From: Palsa-504 sp963767565
Lineage (GTDB): Bacteria; Actinomycetota; Actinomycetes; Streptosporangiales; Streptosporangiaceae
Direction: 5' to 3'
DNA length: 64,000 nt
Assembly (NCBI GenBank): GCA_963767565.1
Contig: CAVYEG010000020.1
Span: 56,164-120,163 of the forward strand
Part shown: piece after piece, positions 1-6,960 of the stretch
Position numbering within the stretch: position 1 is the first letter of the stretch
How the letters are laid out: the number at the start of each line of letters is the position of its first letter
The notes under the pieces: model-generated
Told to the model about the DNA's origin: nothing
Database searches by the model: none
What the model saw: only the letters and a program-made list of their open reading frames with translations
Translations under genes and position numbers: made by a program

Positions 1-381
1 CCGGGCCCGGCTGACCGGCTGGCGGTAGGCCACCACGGCCAGGGTCTCCAGTGCCGCCTGGGTCAGGCGGACCTCCTGCCCGTCACTGACGAACCGCTCG
101 ACCAGCGGCGCGCAATCCTCGCGGGTGTAGAACCGCCAGCCGCCCGCGATCTCGCGCAGATCGAAGCCGCGGCCCTCCGCGATGTAGGACGCGGCCAGGT
201 CGGTCAGCTCGGCCAGCACCTCGTTCCTCGGCCGCTCGAGGACCTGCGCGAGCACCACCACCGGCACCGGCTCGTCGGCGACGAGCAGGATCGCCTCCAG
301 GGATGCGCGCAGGCCTGGGTCGTTTTGCTCCTGGGTATCGGTGGGCTCCGACGGGCTCTGCGAGTCCGGGTCGCTGTTCAT
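1..381 (-). CDS. scpB: Segregation and condensation protein B (3' end outside window)
   Basis: ScpB is a winged-helix subunit of the SMC-ScpAB condensin that organises and segregates the chromosome. The reading frame starts at the ATG complementary to 379-381 and runs off the left edge, so only about 127 N-terminal residues are visible. The visible part contains the ScpB winged-helix signature, with motifs such as EAILLVADEPV and TLAVVAYRQPVSR. The gene begins 4 bases after the scpA stop codon, so the two are surely co-transcribed. Family assignment rests on these motifs and on the scpA neighbour. Confidence 0.93.
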   Translation of the reverse strand, partial: MNSDPDSQSPSEPTDTQEQNDPGLRASLEAILLVADEPVPVVVLAQVLERPRNEVLAELTDLAASYIAEGRGFDLREIAGGWRFYTREDCAPLVERFVSDGQEVRLTQAALETLAVVAYRQPVSRAR

Positions 382-385
382 CGTG

Positions 386-1225
386 TCAGTCGTCGCTTTC
401 CGTCAGCTCATCGACGCTACCAGCGTCCTGGTGGCCCGTCCACGTCACGTACAGCTCGCCGAGCGGGGTGACCTGCTCAAAGGACACGGCATCCTCCCGG
501 TACAGCTCGAGCAGGGCCAGGAACGAGGCCACGATCTCGTAGTTGCCCGCCGCGTTCGCGGTGAGCTGGCGGAAGCTGGCCCGGCCCAGCCTGGCCAGCA
601 GCGCCGCGATGATGCGGGCCTGCTCCCTGAGGCTGATCAGCGGCGCGTGGATGTGCTCGGTCGACACCTTGGGCGGCGGCTTGGGCGCCAGGGCCAGCGC
701 GGCCAGCCGGGCGAACTCGTCGGGCCCCAGGCCCAGGAACACCTCGGGCAGGAGCCCGGCGAACCGGGGCTCCAGCGGGACCCGGCGCGGGAACCGGCGG
801 GCCGCGGCGGCCATCCGGGCGGCGAAGGTGGCCGCCACCTCCTTGTAGGCCCGGTACTGCAGCAGCCGCGCGAACAGCAGGTCCCTGGCCTCGAGCAGGG
901 CCAGGTCCTCCTCGTCTTCCACCTCACCGCTCGGCAGCAGCCGGGCCGCCTTGAGGTCGAGCAAGGTAGCCGCGACGACCAGGAAGTAGCTGACCTGGTC
1001 CAGGTCCCAGCCGTCGGCACGGTCCGAGATGAAGGCGATGAACTCGTCGGTGACCTGGGACAAGGCGACTTCGGTGATGTCCAGCTTGTGCTTGGAGATC
1101 AGCGCGAGCAGCAGGTCGAACGGGCCCTCGAACACGTCGAGGTGGACCTCGAAGCCGGGTGCCCCGGACGCCGACCGGGCTGCGCCGTCGGTCTCGTCCT
1201 GGGTGCCGTCCACGTCCACAGTCAT
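386..1225 (-). CDS. scpA: Segregation and condensation protein A
   Basis: ScpA is the kleisin subunit that bridges the SMC heads. The protein is 279 residues, a normal length for the actinobacterial family. The N-terminal kleisin motif is clear around residues 25-50 (FEVHLDVFEGPFDLLLALI, then KLDITEV), and the C-terminal winged-helix part follows (FRQLTANAAGNYEIVASFLALLEL). The ATG at 1225 is the natural start although no strong Shine-Dalgarno is seen. It lies downstream of a parA-like gene and a small DNA-binding-like gene and 4 bases upstream of scpB, the usual actinobacterial arrangement. Confidence 0.95.
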   Translation of the reverse strand: MTVDVDGTQDETDGAARSASGAPGFEVHLDVFEGPFDLLLALISKHKLDITEVALSQVTDEFIAFISDRADGWDLDQVSYFLVVAATLLDLKAARLLPSGEVEDEEDLALLEARDLLFARLLQYRAYKEVAATFAARMAAAARRFPRRVPLEPRFAGLLPEVFLGLGPDEFARLAALALAPKPPPKVSTEHIHAPLISLREQARIIAALLARLGRASFRQLTANAAGNYEIVASFLALLELYREDAVSFEQVTPLGELYVTWTGHQDAGSVDELTESDD

Positions 1226-1285
1226 GACGGTAGCCGAGTGCGGGGGCTCGCCGGGCGCGCGGCGATGGCCGGGGCGAGCCAGCGG

Positions 1286-1678
1286 TCAGCTGGCGGACTC
1301 GGCGTTCTGGCTGAGGAGGTTGCTGCTCGGGCCGCTGTCGGCAGGCGCGTCGGCGCCGGCCGCGTTCGACCTGGCCATGCGGCGGGCCAGCAGGCTGTCC
1401 TTGCCGCGTGCGTCGAGGTCGGCGAGCAGGACGGCGATGGCCTCGCGGACGATGCGGCCGCGGTCAGCCGCGGCCCCGTAGCGCAGCAGTGCCAGCCGCG
1501 CGCGTTCCAGGTCAAGTAGTTCCTCAGCGGACAGGTAGACCGTGATCTTCTGGGTGTGCTTCTCCCGGCCGCTGGCCTGGCGGTGGTCGCCGTTGTCCGG
1601 GCCGGCGGCGGCTGGGCGCAAGAGTTCCGCCACCCCGGGCAGGCTTACCCTCCGTGATCGACTCCTGCCTGCCGCCAC
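1286..1678 (-). CDS. Small ParA-associated protein, ribbon-helix-helix-like
   Basis: A 130-residue protein encoded between parA and scpA. The middle section (KITVYLSAEELLDLERARLA, then a short helix and RIVREAIAVLLADL) has the pattern of a ribbon-helix-helix DNA-binding domain: a beta strand followed by two amphipathic helices. The tail is low in predicted structure. A GTG at 1678 has a good AAGGAGG ten bases upstream and would overlap parA by 34 bases; a GTG at 1633 is an alternative that removes the overlap. By position it could be a partner of the ParA ATPase, but I do not recognise a named function. Confidence 0.75.
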   Translation of the reverse strand: MAAGRSRSRRVSLPGVAELLRPAAAGPDNGDHRQASGREKHTQKITVYLSAEELLDLERARLALLRYGAAADRGRIVREAIAVLLADLDARGKDSLLARRMARSNAAGADAPADSGPSSNLLSQNAESAS

Positions 1679-2523
1679 CGCTCCAGTACCTCCTTGGCCA
1701 GCTCCCGGTAGGCATTCGCCCCCATTGAACCGGAATCAAAGCTGGTAATAGGCTCTCCAGCCACCGTAGCGTCCGGGAACCTCACTGTGCGGTTGATTAC
1801 AGTATGAAAAACTTGGTCGCCGAAACCATTGACCATGCTGGCCAGGACCTCGCGAGTATGCAGCGTCCGGGAGTCGTACATGGTCGCCAGAAGGCCATCA
1901 ATAGTTAGCTTGGTGTTCAGGCGGCGCGAGACCTTCTCGATGGTCTCCATCAGCAAGGCCACGCCGCGCATGGCGAAGTACTCGCACTCCAGCGGGATGA
2001 GCACCCCGTTCGCGCAGGCGAGTGCGTTGATGGTCAGCAGGCCCAGGGACGGCTGGCAGTCGATCATGATCACGTCGTACTCGGGCATCAGCGGCTCGAG
2101 CACCCCGCCGAGCACGTACTCCCGGCCGACCTCGTGCACCAGCTGGACCTCGGCACCGGACAGGTCGATGTTGCTGGGCAGCAGGTCCATCCCGTTGACG
2201 CCGGTCTTGTACAGCACGTCGTGCGCGGTGACGTCCCGCTCCATGAGCAGGTTGTACACGGTGTTATCGATGTCGTGCGGCTGGATGCCCAGCCCGACCG
2301 AGAGCGCGCCCTGCGGGTCGAAGTCGACCAGCAGCACCCGGCGGCCCTGCTCGGCCAGGGCGGCGCCCAGGTTGATCGTGGTGGTGGTCTTGCCGACGCC
2401 GCCCTTCTGGTTGCAGACGGCCACCACGCGGGCGGGGCCGTGCTCCATCAGCGGCTCAGGAGTCGGGAAGCCCGACAACGGCCTCCCGGTCGGACCCAGT
2501 TCGCCTGCCTGGGGCTCTGTCAT
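1645..2523 (-). CDS. ParA/Soj-family chromosome-partitioning ATPase
   Basis: A Walker-type partitioning ATPase of 292 residues from the ATG at 2523. The deviant Walker A box KGGVGKTTTTINL lies near residue 40, followed by VDFDPQGALSVGLG and the Walker B region MIDCQPSLGLLTINAL. Such proteins form ATP-dependent dimers on DNA that move ParB-type complexes. This copy sits with scpA and scpB rather than with parB and dnaA, so it is probably the second ParA seen in actinobacteria, not the principal Soj. An upstream in-frame extension to 2622 is open but looks non-coding; a later ATG at 2448 is also possible. Confidence 0.9.
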   Translation of the reverse strand: MTEPQAGELGPTGRPLSGFPTPEPLMEHGPARVVAVCNQKGGVGKTTTTINLGAALAEQGRRVLLVDFDPQGALSVGLGIQPHDIDNTVYNLLMERDVTAHDVLYKTGVNGMDLLPSNIDLSGAEVQLVHEVGREYVLGGVLEPLMPEYDVIMIDCQPSLGLLTINALACANGVLIPLECEYFAMRGVALLMETIEKVSRRLNTKLTIDGLLATMYDSRTLHTREVLASMVNGFGDQVFHTVINRTVRFPDATVAGEPITSFDSGSMGANAYRELAKEVLERWRQAGVDHGG

Positions 2524-2628
2524 TCGCGATGCTGCCACTAGCGCTGAACCTCCCGGGCTATGGCCGCGACTATGCCCACGGAACCTTCGGTGGACTCTAT
2601 GGCCTTGGCCAGCGGCCGGCAAGCAGCC

Positions 2629-2684
2629 GCGCCGTTTGGGGCCGATATCGACCCGCTAACTTGCGTTATCGGCCCAAACGGTGC
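2629..2684 (-). terminator. Long imperfect hairpin at the 3' end of the ChaN-like gene
   Basis: An inverted repeat with arms at 2629-2648 and 2667-2684 (GCCGTTTGGGGCCGAT against ATCGGCCCAAACGG, one bulged base). It overlaps the stop codon of the minus-strand gene ending at 2666, so it would form at the end of that message. No T tract follows, as is usual in high-GC actinobacteria. It probably separates this operon from parA. Confidence 0.55.
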
Positions 2685-3412
2685 GGCACGATCGCCTCGC
2701 TGGGTCCGGGCAGGTCGAGGAGCAGGTTACCGCGGTTTAGGCGCAGGCGAGCGGGGCCGCGCCGGACCCTCGGGTCCGGCGCGAAGCGGCGTGGCTCCAG
2801 ATTGTAGAAATGTCCCGCGCCGTACCTGATGCGGATGTCCCGGACGCCCGGGCACCGGGCCGCCAGGCAGGCGCCGAGCGGGACGCCGTTGGACGTGGGG
2901 CCGGTGGGCGTGTGGGCGTTGCCCGCGACGACCAGCACGCCCTGGTTAGCTCCTGCGCAGCTGGCCAGGATCGGGGCGGCCATCGCCTCGTCCCGTTCGG
3001 ACCAGGTTGAGGTCGACCTCATGAGCTGGTCAAACAAGATGAGGCCGAACGGTCCTGCCTGCGCGCGGTCCCTCAGCACGGCGAGGTGGCCCGCGGTGAT
3101 CCGGCCGTCACCGAGCCACAGGGCGGGATGCTCGTTGAGCACCCCGCCTGGTAGGTAGGCGTCGATCAGCGGGGTGAGCTCGGCGGGCCATTCGAGGGCC
3201 AGTGTGCTCAGGCCGAAGGCTTGCAGGAGCGCGCGGATGACCAGCGGGTTTTGGCTGACGCCGTGGACCTCCCCGAGGAGCAGCATGCCCGAGTCGGCCA
3301 GTGAGCGCAGCGCGGCATCGCGGGCCGGTGGCTCGATGTCCAGCGGGAGATCGGTGACCTCGAAGTCGGCTGCCGCGCGGTCAAGCGCAGCCAGCGTGGC
3401 CACGGTCGGCAC
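2666..3412 (-). CDS. ChaN/EreA-like (Tiki superfamily) protein
   Basis: A 248-residue protein starting at a GTG, 5 bases after the upstream gene's stop. It carries a LLLGEVHG motif near residue 45 and a GNAHTP motif near residue 165, the two conserved patches of the ChaN, EreA and Tiki superfamily, whose members are haem-binding lipoproteins, esterases or metalloproteases. No signal peptide or lipobox is seen, so it looks cytoplasmic. Which reaction it catalyses, if any, cannot be told. Co-transcription with a SnoaL-like gene gives no clear pathway. Confidence 0.65.
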   Translation of the reverse strand: MPTVATLAALDRAAADFEVTDLPLDIEPPARDAALRSLADSGMLLLGEVHGVSQNPLVIRALLQAFGLSTLALEWPAELTPLIDAYLPGGVLNEHPALWLGDGRITAGHLAVLRDRAQAGPFGLILFDQLMRSTSTWSERDEAMAAPILASCAGANQGVLVVAGNAHTPTGPTSNGVPLGACLAARCPGVRDIRIRYGAGHFYNLEPRRFAPDPRVRRGPARLRLNRGNLLLDLPGPSEAIVPHRLGR

Positions 3413-3417
3413 GGGCG

Positions 3418-3816
3418 TTATTCCTCGGTGCTGCTGAGGCCGAGCTGGCGCATGCGGCTCACGTTGTCCTCGACCCCGGTGGCCGCGATGAGCTTCCCGT
3501 TACTCACCCGGAAGATGTAGATCTCGTCGACCTGCTGGAACCGCTGACCCGACGGCGGGCGGCCCATCCACTCCCCCAGCTGGGTGCCCGAGCAGCGGAA
3601 GTGCGCGGCCACCTTGTCCTCCTCGGCGATCAGGTCGACGATCTCCATCCGGAAGTCGGGGAATGAGGCCCGGAACGGCCCGATCCACTGCCGTGCTGCC
3701 TGCGCGAACTCGCCGTCGGCTAGTTCGGCCAGGACATCGAGATTGCTCTGGTTCACCGCCTCGTCTACCAGGCGGCGGACCAGGAGCTTGTTCTGTTCGT
3801 TCTTTCCGGCGGTCAT
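3418..3816 (-). CDS. SnoaL-like / ester cyclase family protein
   Basis: A 132-residue protein with the NTF2-like cone fold pattern of SnoaL and ester-cyclase proteins: an N-terminal helix (NKLLVRRLVDEAVNQ), FRASFPDFRMEIVDLIAEEDKVAAHFRCSG-type beta core (segments FPDFRMEIVDLI and VAAHFRCSGTQ), and a C-terminal DEIYIFRVSNGKL strand pair. Start is set at the ATG at 3816, which has GAGGA about seven bases upstream; a longer frame to 3975 lacks a better site. It is the first gene of a two-gene unit with the ChaN-like gene. Substrate unknown. Confidence 0.8.
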   Translation of the reverse strand: MTAGKNEQNKLLVRRLVDEAVNQSNLDVLAELADGEFAQAARQWIGPFRASFPDFRMEIVDLIAEEDKVAAHFRCSGTQLGEWMGRPPSGQRFQQVDEIYIFRVSNGKLIAATGVEDNVSRMRQLGLSSTEE

Positions 3817-4065
3817 GGCATTCCTCGTTGCTGCCTGCGCGGTTGTCGGCGTCCCTTGAGCCGACGCTATCGCGATCCCCGCCGGGCGGCGGGCCGCCGG
3901 CACCAGCCCGGTAGCAAAGAGCGGCCTTTGATAGGTCTCACCGCAGCGTGGCCGGCTCGGTGCGGCGTCTGGCAATACACCACCGAACCAACCCGGTACC
4001 CGATCCGATCACTGAAGGCGGAAGCATCAGGCGATATACGAAGGATGACCTCCACAAGCCCCGAG

Positions 4066-4080
4066 GCCTACTCGATAGGC
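4066..4080. promoter_or_regulatory. Palindrome upstream of yceI
   Basis: GCCTACTCGATAGGC is a perfect 5-base-arm dyad (GCCTA and TAGGC, 5-base centre) 67 bases before the yceI start. It resembles a regulator site but its spacing differs from the TACTA-N7-TAGTA dyads found elsewhere in the window. Function is inferred only from position. Confidence 0.3.
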
Positions 4081-4146
4081 TCAAACCACGATCCCAAAAA
4101 CGGCACACTCCGGTGTCGTGTCCATTTCGTAGGCAAGGAGGCCTCG

Positions 4147-4698
4147 ATGGGTAACTGGCAGCTCGACCCGTACCACACACAGGTCGAGTTTTCCGCCAAG
4201 CACCTGGGGATGATGACGGTGCGGGGGACGTTCGACGAGCTCAGCGCTACGGCGGACATCGACCCCGACCATCCAGAGGCGGCGTCGGTCGAGGTGCACA
4301 TCTCGACGGCCAGCGTCCGCACCAACAACGGAGTCAGGGACAACGATCTCCGCTCGGGCAACTTCCTGGAAGTCGACAAGTATCCAGAGATCATTTTCAA
4401 GAGCACGAGCGTCGCGCCGACCGACGCGGACCACGTCACCCTGACCGGGGACCTGACCATCAAGGGCAACACCCGGCCGGTCAGCCTGGTCGTCACCAAG
4501 TACGGGGAGTTCAACGACCCGCAGATGATGGGTCACCGGATCGCCTACAGCGCCACGACCAAGATCAACCGGAGGGACTGGGGCCTGAGCTTCAGCATGA
4601 TCTTGGATGGCCGGATGGTGGTCAGTGAGGAAATCCAGATCAACATCGAGGGCGAACTCGTTGAGCAGCCAGCGGCTGCGGAGACCGCCAGTAGCTGA
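4147..4698 (+). CDS. YceI-family polyisoprenoid-binding-like protein
   Basis: A 183-residue YceI-family lipocalin-like beta barrel. It opens with GNWQLDPYHTQVEFSAKHLG, has the conserved MTVRGTFDEL patch, the LRSGNFLEVDKYPEIIFKST segment and a C-terminal VSEEIQINIE strand. Members of the family bind polyisoprenoid or quinone-like lipids. The ATG at 4147 has a strong AAGGAGG six bases upstream; the longer open frame from 3856 is not needed. No signal peptide is seen, common for actinobacterial copies. A second yceI lies at 35316-35864, inside the sigma/BlaI cluster, which suggests the two loci are related. Confidence 0.93.
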   Translation: MGNWQLDPYHTQVEFSAKHLGMMTVRGTFDELSATADIDPDHPEAASVEVHISTASVRTNNGVRDNDLRSGNFLEVDKYPEIIFKSTSVAPTDADHVTLTGDLTIKGNTRPVSLVVTKYGEFNDPQMMGHRIAYSATTKINRRDWGLSFSMILDGRMVVSEEIQINIEGELVEQPAAAETASS

Positions 4699-4746
4699 AT
4701 CGCGAGGCGCGGTAGCGAATCGCGCGGCGCGCTCAGCCGTAACCGA

Positions 4747-4786
4747 ACCGGCCATGCGCATCCCGGCCCGGATGGGCATGGCCGGT
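4747..4786 (+). terminator. Hairpin terminator after yceI
   Basis: Arms at 4747-4763 and 4770-4786 (ACCGGCCATGCGCATCC and GGATGGGCATGGCCGGT) match at 16 of 17 positions with a 6-base loop. It lies 48 bases after the yceI stop and between converging transcription from yceI and the promoter at 4951, so it could serve both strands. No T run follows. Confidence 0.7.
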
Positions 4787-4810
4787 CGGGCGCCCGGGTC
4801 CGCCTGCTGT

Positions 4811-4903
4811 TTAACCGCGGGACGCCAGGACCTGGTTGAGGGTCGCGACCAGCGCAAGCAGGATGATCAGCGTTTCCACGCTGAGCGCGGCGATGCCTGG
4901 CGG
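4811..4903 (-). pseudogene. C-terminal relic of a four-helix membrane protein
   Basis: The minus strand here encodes about 30 residues with the core GIAALSVETLIILLALVATL before a TAA at 4811-4813. This matches the C-terminal helix of the intact membrane protein at 34682-35170 (GITALSVESVIILLVLLAAL). The frame is closed by a stop just upstream, so the first 120 or so residues are gone. A complete composite promoter (4920-4951) remains about 16 bases upstream, as it does for the intact paralogue. I read this as a deleted duplicate whose promoter survived. Confidence 0.7.
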
Positions 4904-4919
4904 TCAATTCGATCACAAT

Positions 4920-4951
4920 TACTAAGACGGTTAGTAGCCGAGATAGGTTCG
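4920..4951 (-). promoter_or_regulatory. Composite ECF-type promoter and BlaI-like dyad (site P1)
   Basis: Read on the minus strand: -35 CGAACC, then GAAC-N17-CGT spacing to a -10 CGTCTTA, with the dyad TACTAAGACGGTTAGTA (plus 4920-4936) covering the -10. Both dyad half-sites are perfect. It points toward the membrane-protein relic at 4811-4903. It is the only one of the seven sites whose -35 starts with C rather than T. Confidence 0.75.
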
Positions 4952-5074
4952 ACGGAATCGGGTGGGCCGGGTGCGACGTGGGTCACATCGACGGCGAGCC
5001 AGATACAGGTATCGCCGGCGAGCTATAAGGATTGACCCGGCCCCGACGGGTAGGAGGATCACCGGGAGGGATAG

Positions 5075-6343
5075 ATGCCGCCACACAGCGAACCGCCCGT
5101 GGTCATCGTGGGCGCCGGGATCGCGGGCCTGGCCTGCGCGCGAGACCTCGTGGCCGCCGGGCGGCCAGTCCAGGTGCTGGAGGCCGCGGACGGCGTCGGC
5201 GGCCGGATGCGGACCGACCGGCGGGACGGGTTCCTGCTGGACCGCGGCTTCCAGGTATTCAATACGTCCTATCCGCAGGTCAAGAGGCGGATCAACCTGC
5301 GCGCCCTGCAGCTGAGCCCGTTCACCCCGGGAATGCTGCTGCAGGCCGGGGATCGGCGGCTGCGGTTCGCGGACCCGACCCGGCGGCTGAACGGGGCCAC
5401 CGATCTGCTGCGCGGGCGGCTAGCCAGCCCGGCCGACGCGCTGGCGCTGACCCGGCTGAGCATCGCCGACATGCTGGTGCCGACCGCGCTGATCAAGCGG
5501 CAGCCGGACCGGCCCACGCTCGCGGCGCTGGGCGAGGCCGGTATCTCCCCCGCGCTGTGCGAGCTGCTGTTCCGGCCGTTCCTGGCCGGGGTCTTCCTGG
5601 AGGACGAGCTGGAGACCTCCGGCCGGTTCTTCCACCTGGTCTGGCGGAGCATGCTGCGGGGAACGCTGTGCCTGCCGCGCCGCGGCATCCAGGCCGTGCC
5701 CGAGCAGCTCGCGGGCGGGTTGCCCGCCGGGACCGTGCGGCTGGAGACCCCGGTGAGCGCGCTCACCGGGGACGGCGTGGCGCTCGTGGACGGCACCGAG
5801 ATCGCGGCCCGGGAGGTGGTCGTGGCCACCGGCCCGGCGGCGGCGGCCACGCTGCTGCCCGGCCTCAGCGTCCCGGCGACCCGGACGGTCACCACCTTCT
5901 ACCACGCAGCGGTCATATCGCCGCTGGCCGAGCCGACCCTCTTGGTGGACACCGAACGGAAGATCCTCAACACCGCGGTGCTGTCCGAGGTCTGTTCGGC
6001 CTACGCGACGGACGGCCGGGCGCTGATCTCCAGCTCGGTGCTGGGTGACGCCAGCGGCCGGGAACCTGAGGTGCGGGCCCGGATCGGCCAGCTGTACGGC
6101 ATGGACTCGTCCAGCTGGCAGCACCTGGCCAGCTACCCGGTGCCAGGCGCGCTGCCTGCGATGCCCGCACCGGTCCCGCTCAGCCAGAGCACCAGGGTCG
6201 ACCCGGGCCGTTACGTCTGCGGCGATCACCGGGCCACCGGGTCGGTACAGGGGGCGATGGCCTCCGGCGCCCGGGCGGCCCGCGAGCTGCTGGCCGCGGC
6301 GGGTCGCGATTCCCAGCCGTCCGCGGTCCGGCCAGGACCTTAG
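5075..6343 (+). CDS. FAD-dependent amine oxidase/desaturase-like oxidoreductase
   Basis: A 422-residue flavoprotein. The N-terminal Rossmann motif VIVGAGIAGLACARDL is at residues 9-24, followed by LEAADGVGGRMRTD, typical of the amine oxidase, protoporphyrinogen oxidase and phytoene desaturase group. The C-terminal FAD signature YVCGDHRATGSVQGAMASG is near residue 390. A GGGAGG lies five bases before the ATG. It ends head-on with blaI, the two stop codons overlapping at 6340-6343. The substrate is unknown; its place beside yceI and a BlaI gene would fit an isoprenoid or other lipid substrate, which is inference. Confidence 0.85.
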   Translation: MPPHSEPPVVIVGAGIAGLACARDLVAAGRPVQVLEAADGVGGRMRTDRRDGFLLDRGFQVFNTSYPQVKRRINLRALQLSPFTPGMLLQAGDRRLRFADPTRRLNGATDLLRGRLASPADALALTRLSIADMLVPTALIKRQPDRPTLAALGEAGISPALCELLFRPFLAGVFLEDELETSGRFFHLVWRSMLRGTLCLPRRGIQAVPEQLAGGLPAGTVRLETPVSALTGDGVALVDGTEIAAREVVVATGPAAAATLLPGLSVPATRTVTTFYHAAVISPLAEPTLLVDTERKILNTAVLSEVCSAYATDGRALISSSVLGDASGREPEVRARIGQLYGMDSSSWQHLASYPVPGALPAMPAPVPLSQSTRVDPGRYVCGDHRATGSVQGAMASGARAARELLAAAGRDSQPSAVRPGP

Positions 6344-6729
6344 CTAGGCACGTCGCCCTCCGGGGCAGGCGCGTCGCCGTGCGCCTGGTCGAGGGCCTGC
6401 TGCAGCAGCGTCACGTCATGCGGGCTCATCTGCAGCACGAAGTGGGTCAGCGCGGTGCGCCGGTCACTGCTGGTGCCGAGCGCATCGTTCATCAGTGCCG
6501 CGGTGTACGCCGACCGGGAACTGGTGGGCTCGTAGCGCCACGCCCGGCCGTCCCGCTCCCGCCGCAGCCAGCCCTTGCGGTGCAGGTTCTCCATCACGGT
6601 CATCACCGTGGTATAGGCCAGCGAGCGGTCCTGATTGAGGTCGTCGACCACCTCGCGGACCAGCGCGGGGCGGCCCCACGCCCACAGCCGGTCCATGATC
6701 ACGGCTTCCAGCTCGCCGAACTGCCGCAT
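6340..6729 (-). CDS. BlaI/MecI-family transcriptional repressor (orphan copy)
   Basis: A 129-residue winged-helix repressor. RQFGELEAVIMDRLW opens the HTH domain, the recognition region AYTTVMTVMENLHRKGWLRRE is at residues 38-58, and a dimerisation helix follows. It is closely similar to the second BlaI at 39968-40348 throughout the DNA-binding half. The ATG at 6729 is preceded by GGGAG. Unlike the second copy it has no M56 peptidase gene beside it. The composite promoter P2 lies 22 bases upstream, which implies autoregulation. The family usually releases DNA on proteolysis by a BlaR/MecR-type membrane protease. Confidence 0.9.
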   Translation of the reverse strand: MRQFGELEAVIMDRLWAWGRPALVREVVDDLNQDRSLAYTTVMTVMENLHRKGWLRRERDGRAWRYEPTSSRSAYTAALMNDALGTSSDRRTALTHFVLQMSPHDVTLLQQALDQAHGDAPAPEGDVPS

Positions 6730-6750
6730 GCTCGCTCCCGGGCCCACGCC

Positions 6751-6782
6751 TACTATCACACTTAGGATAGACCCGCGGTTCA
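6751..6782 (-). promoter_or_regulatory. Composite ECF-type promoter and BlaI-like dyad (site P2)
   Basis: Minus strand: TGAACC, GAAC-N17 spacing, -10 TGTGATA, and dyad TACTATCACACTTAGGA on the plus strand at 6751-6767. Predicted transcription starts a few bases before the GGGAG site of the orphan blaI, giving a short leader. Confidence 0.8.
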
Positions 6783-6914
6783 GGCGCCGTGGGCGGCCAG
6801 GGTAAACCGGCGGTCCGGGGCGGCGCCACCACAGGCTAGGTCGGCGGCGAACTCGCCGGTAAGCGGAGCGAACTTGGCGCCGTGCCCCGAGCAGGCCGAG
6901 CAGACGACGACCAT
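6780..6914 (-). pseudogene. C-terminal relic of a sarcosine/N-methyltryptophan oxidase-like FAD enzyme
   Basis: An open frame of 44 codons encodes CSGHGAKFAPLTGEFAADLA, which matches the conserved C-terminal FAD-contact segment (SGHGFKFAP-type) of monomeric sarcosine oxidase relatives, then RRFTLAAHGA and a stop. The remaining roughly 330 residues of such an enzyme are absent. The fragment abuts the orphan blaI promoter, so a deletion appears to have fused the two. It is not likely to be translated into a useful product. Confidence 0.6.
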
Positions 6915-6960
6915 GAGAGGCTAAGCACGCTCCAGACAGCCCCGGTGCGGAGGTAGCCCC

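Noticed and set aside
341..1519. Long plus-strand open frame across scpA
   Set aside because: A typical antisense shadow of a high-GC gene; the minus strand encodes conserved ScpA.
3980..4010. GAACC followed after 17 bases by CGATCAC upstream of the first yceI as a regulon promoter
   Set aside because: The -35 and spacing fit, but the -10 and the TAGTA half-site are absent, so it cannot be called by the same rule.
4545..4916. A 123-codon minus-strand open frame
   Set aside because: It is antisense to yceI and out of frame with the membrane-protein relic; no family motif.
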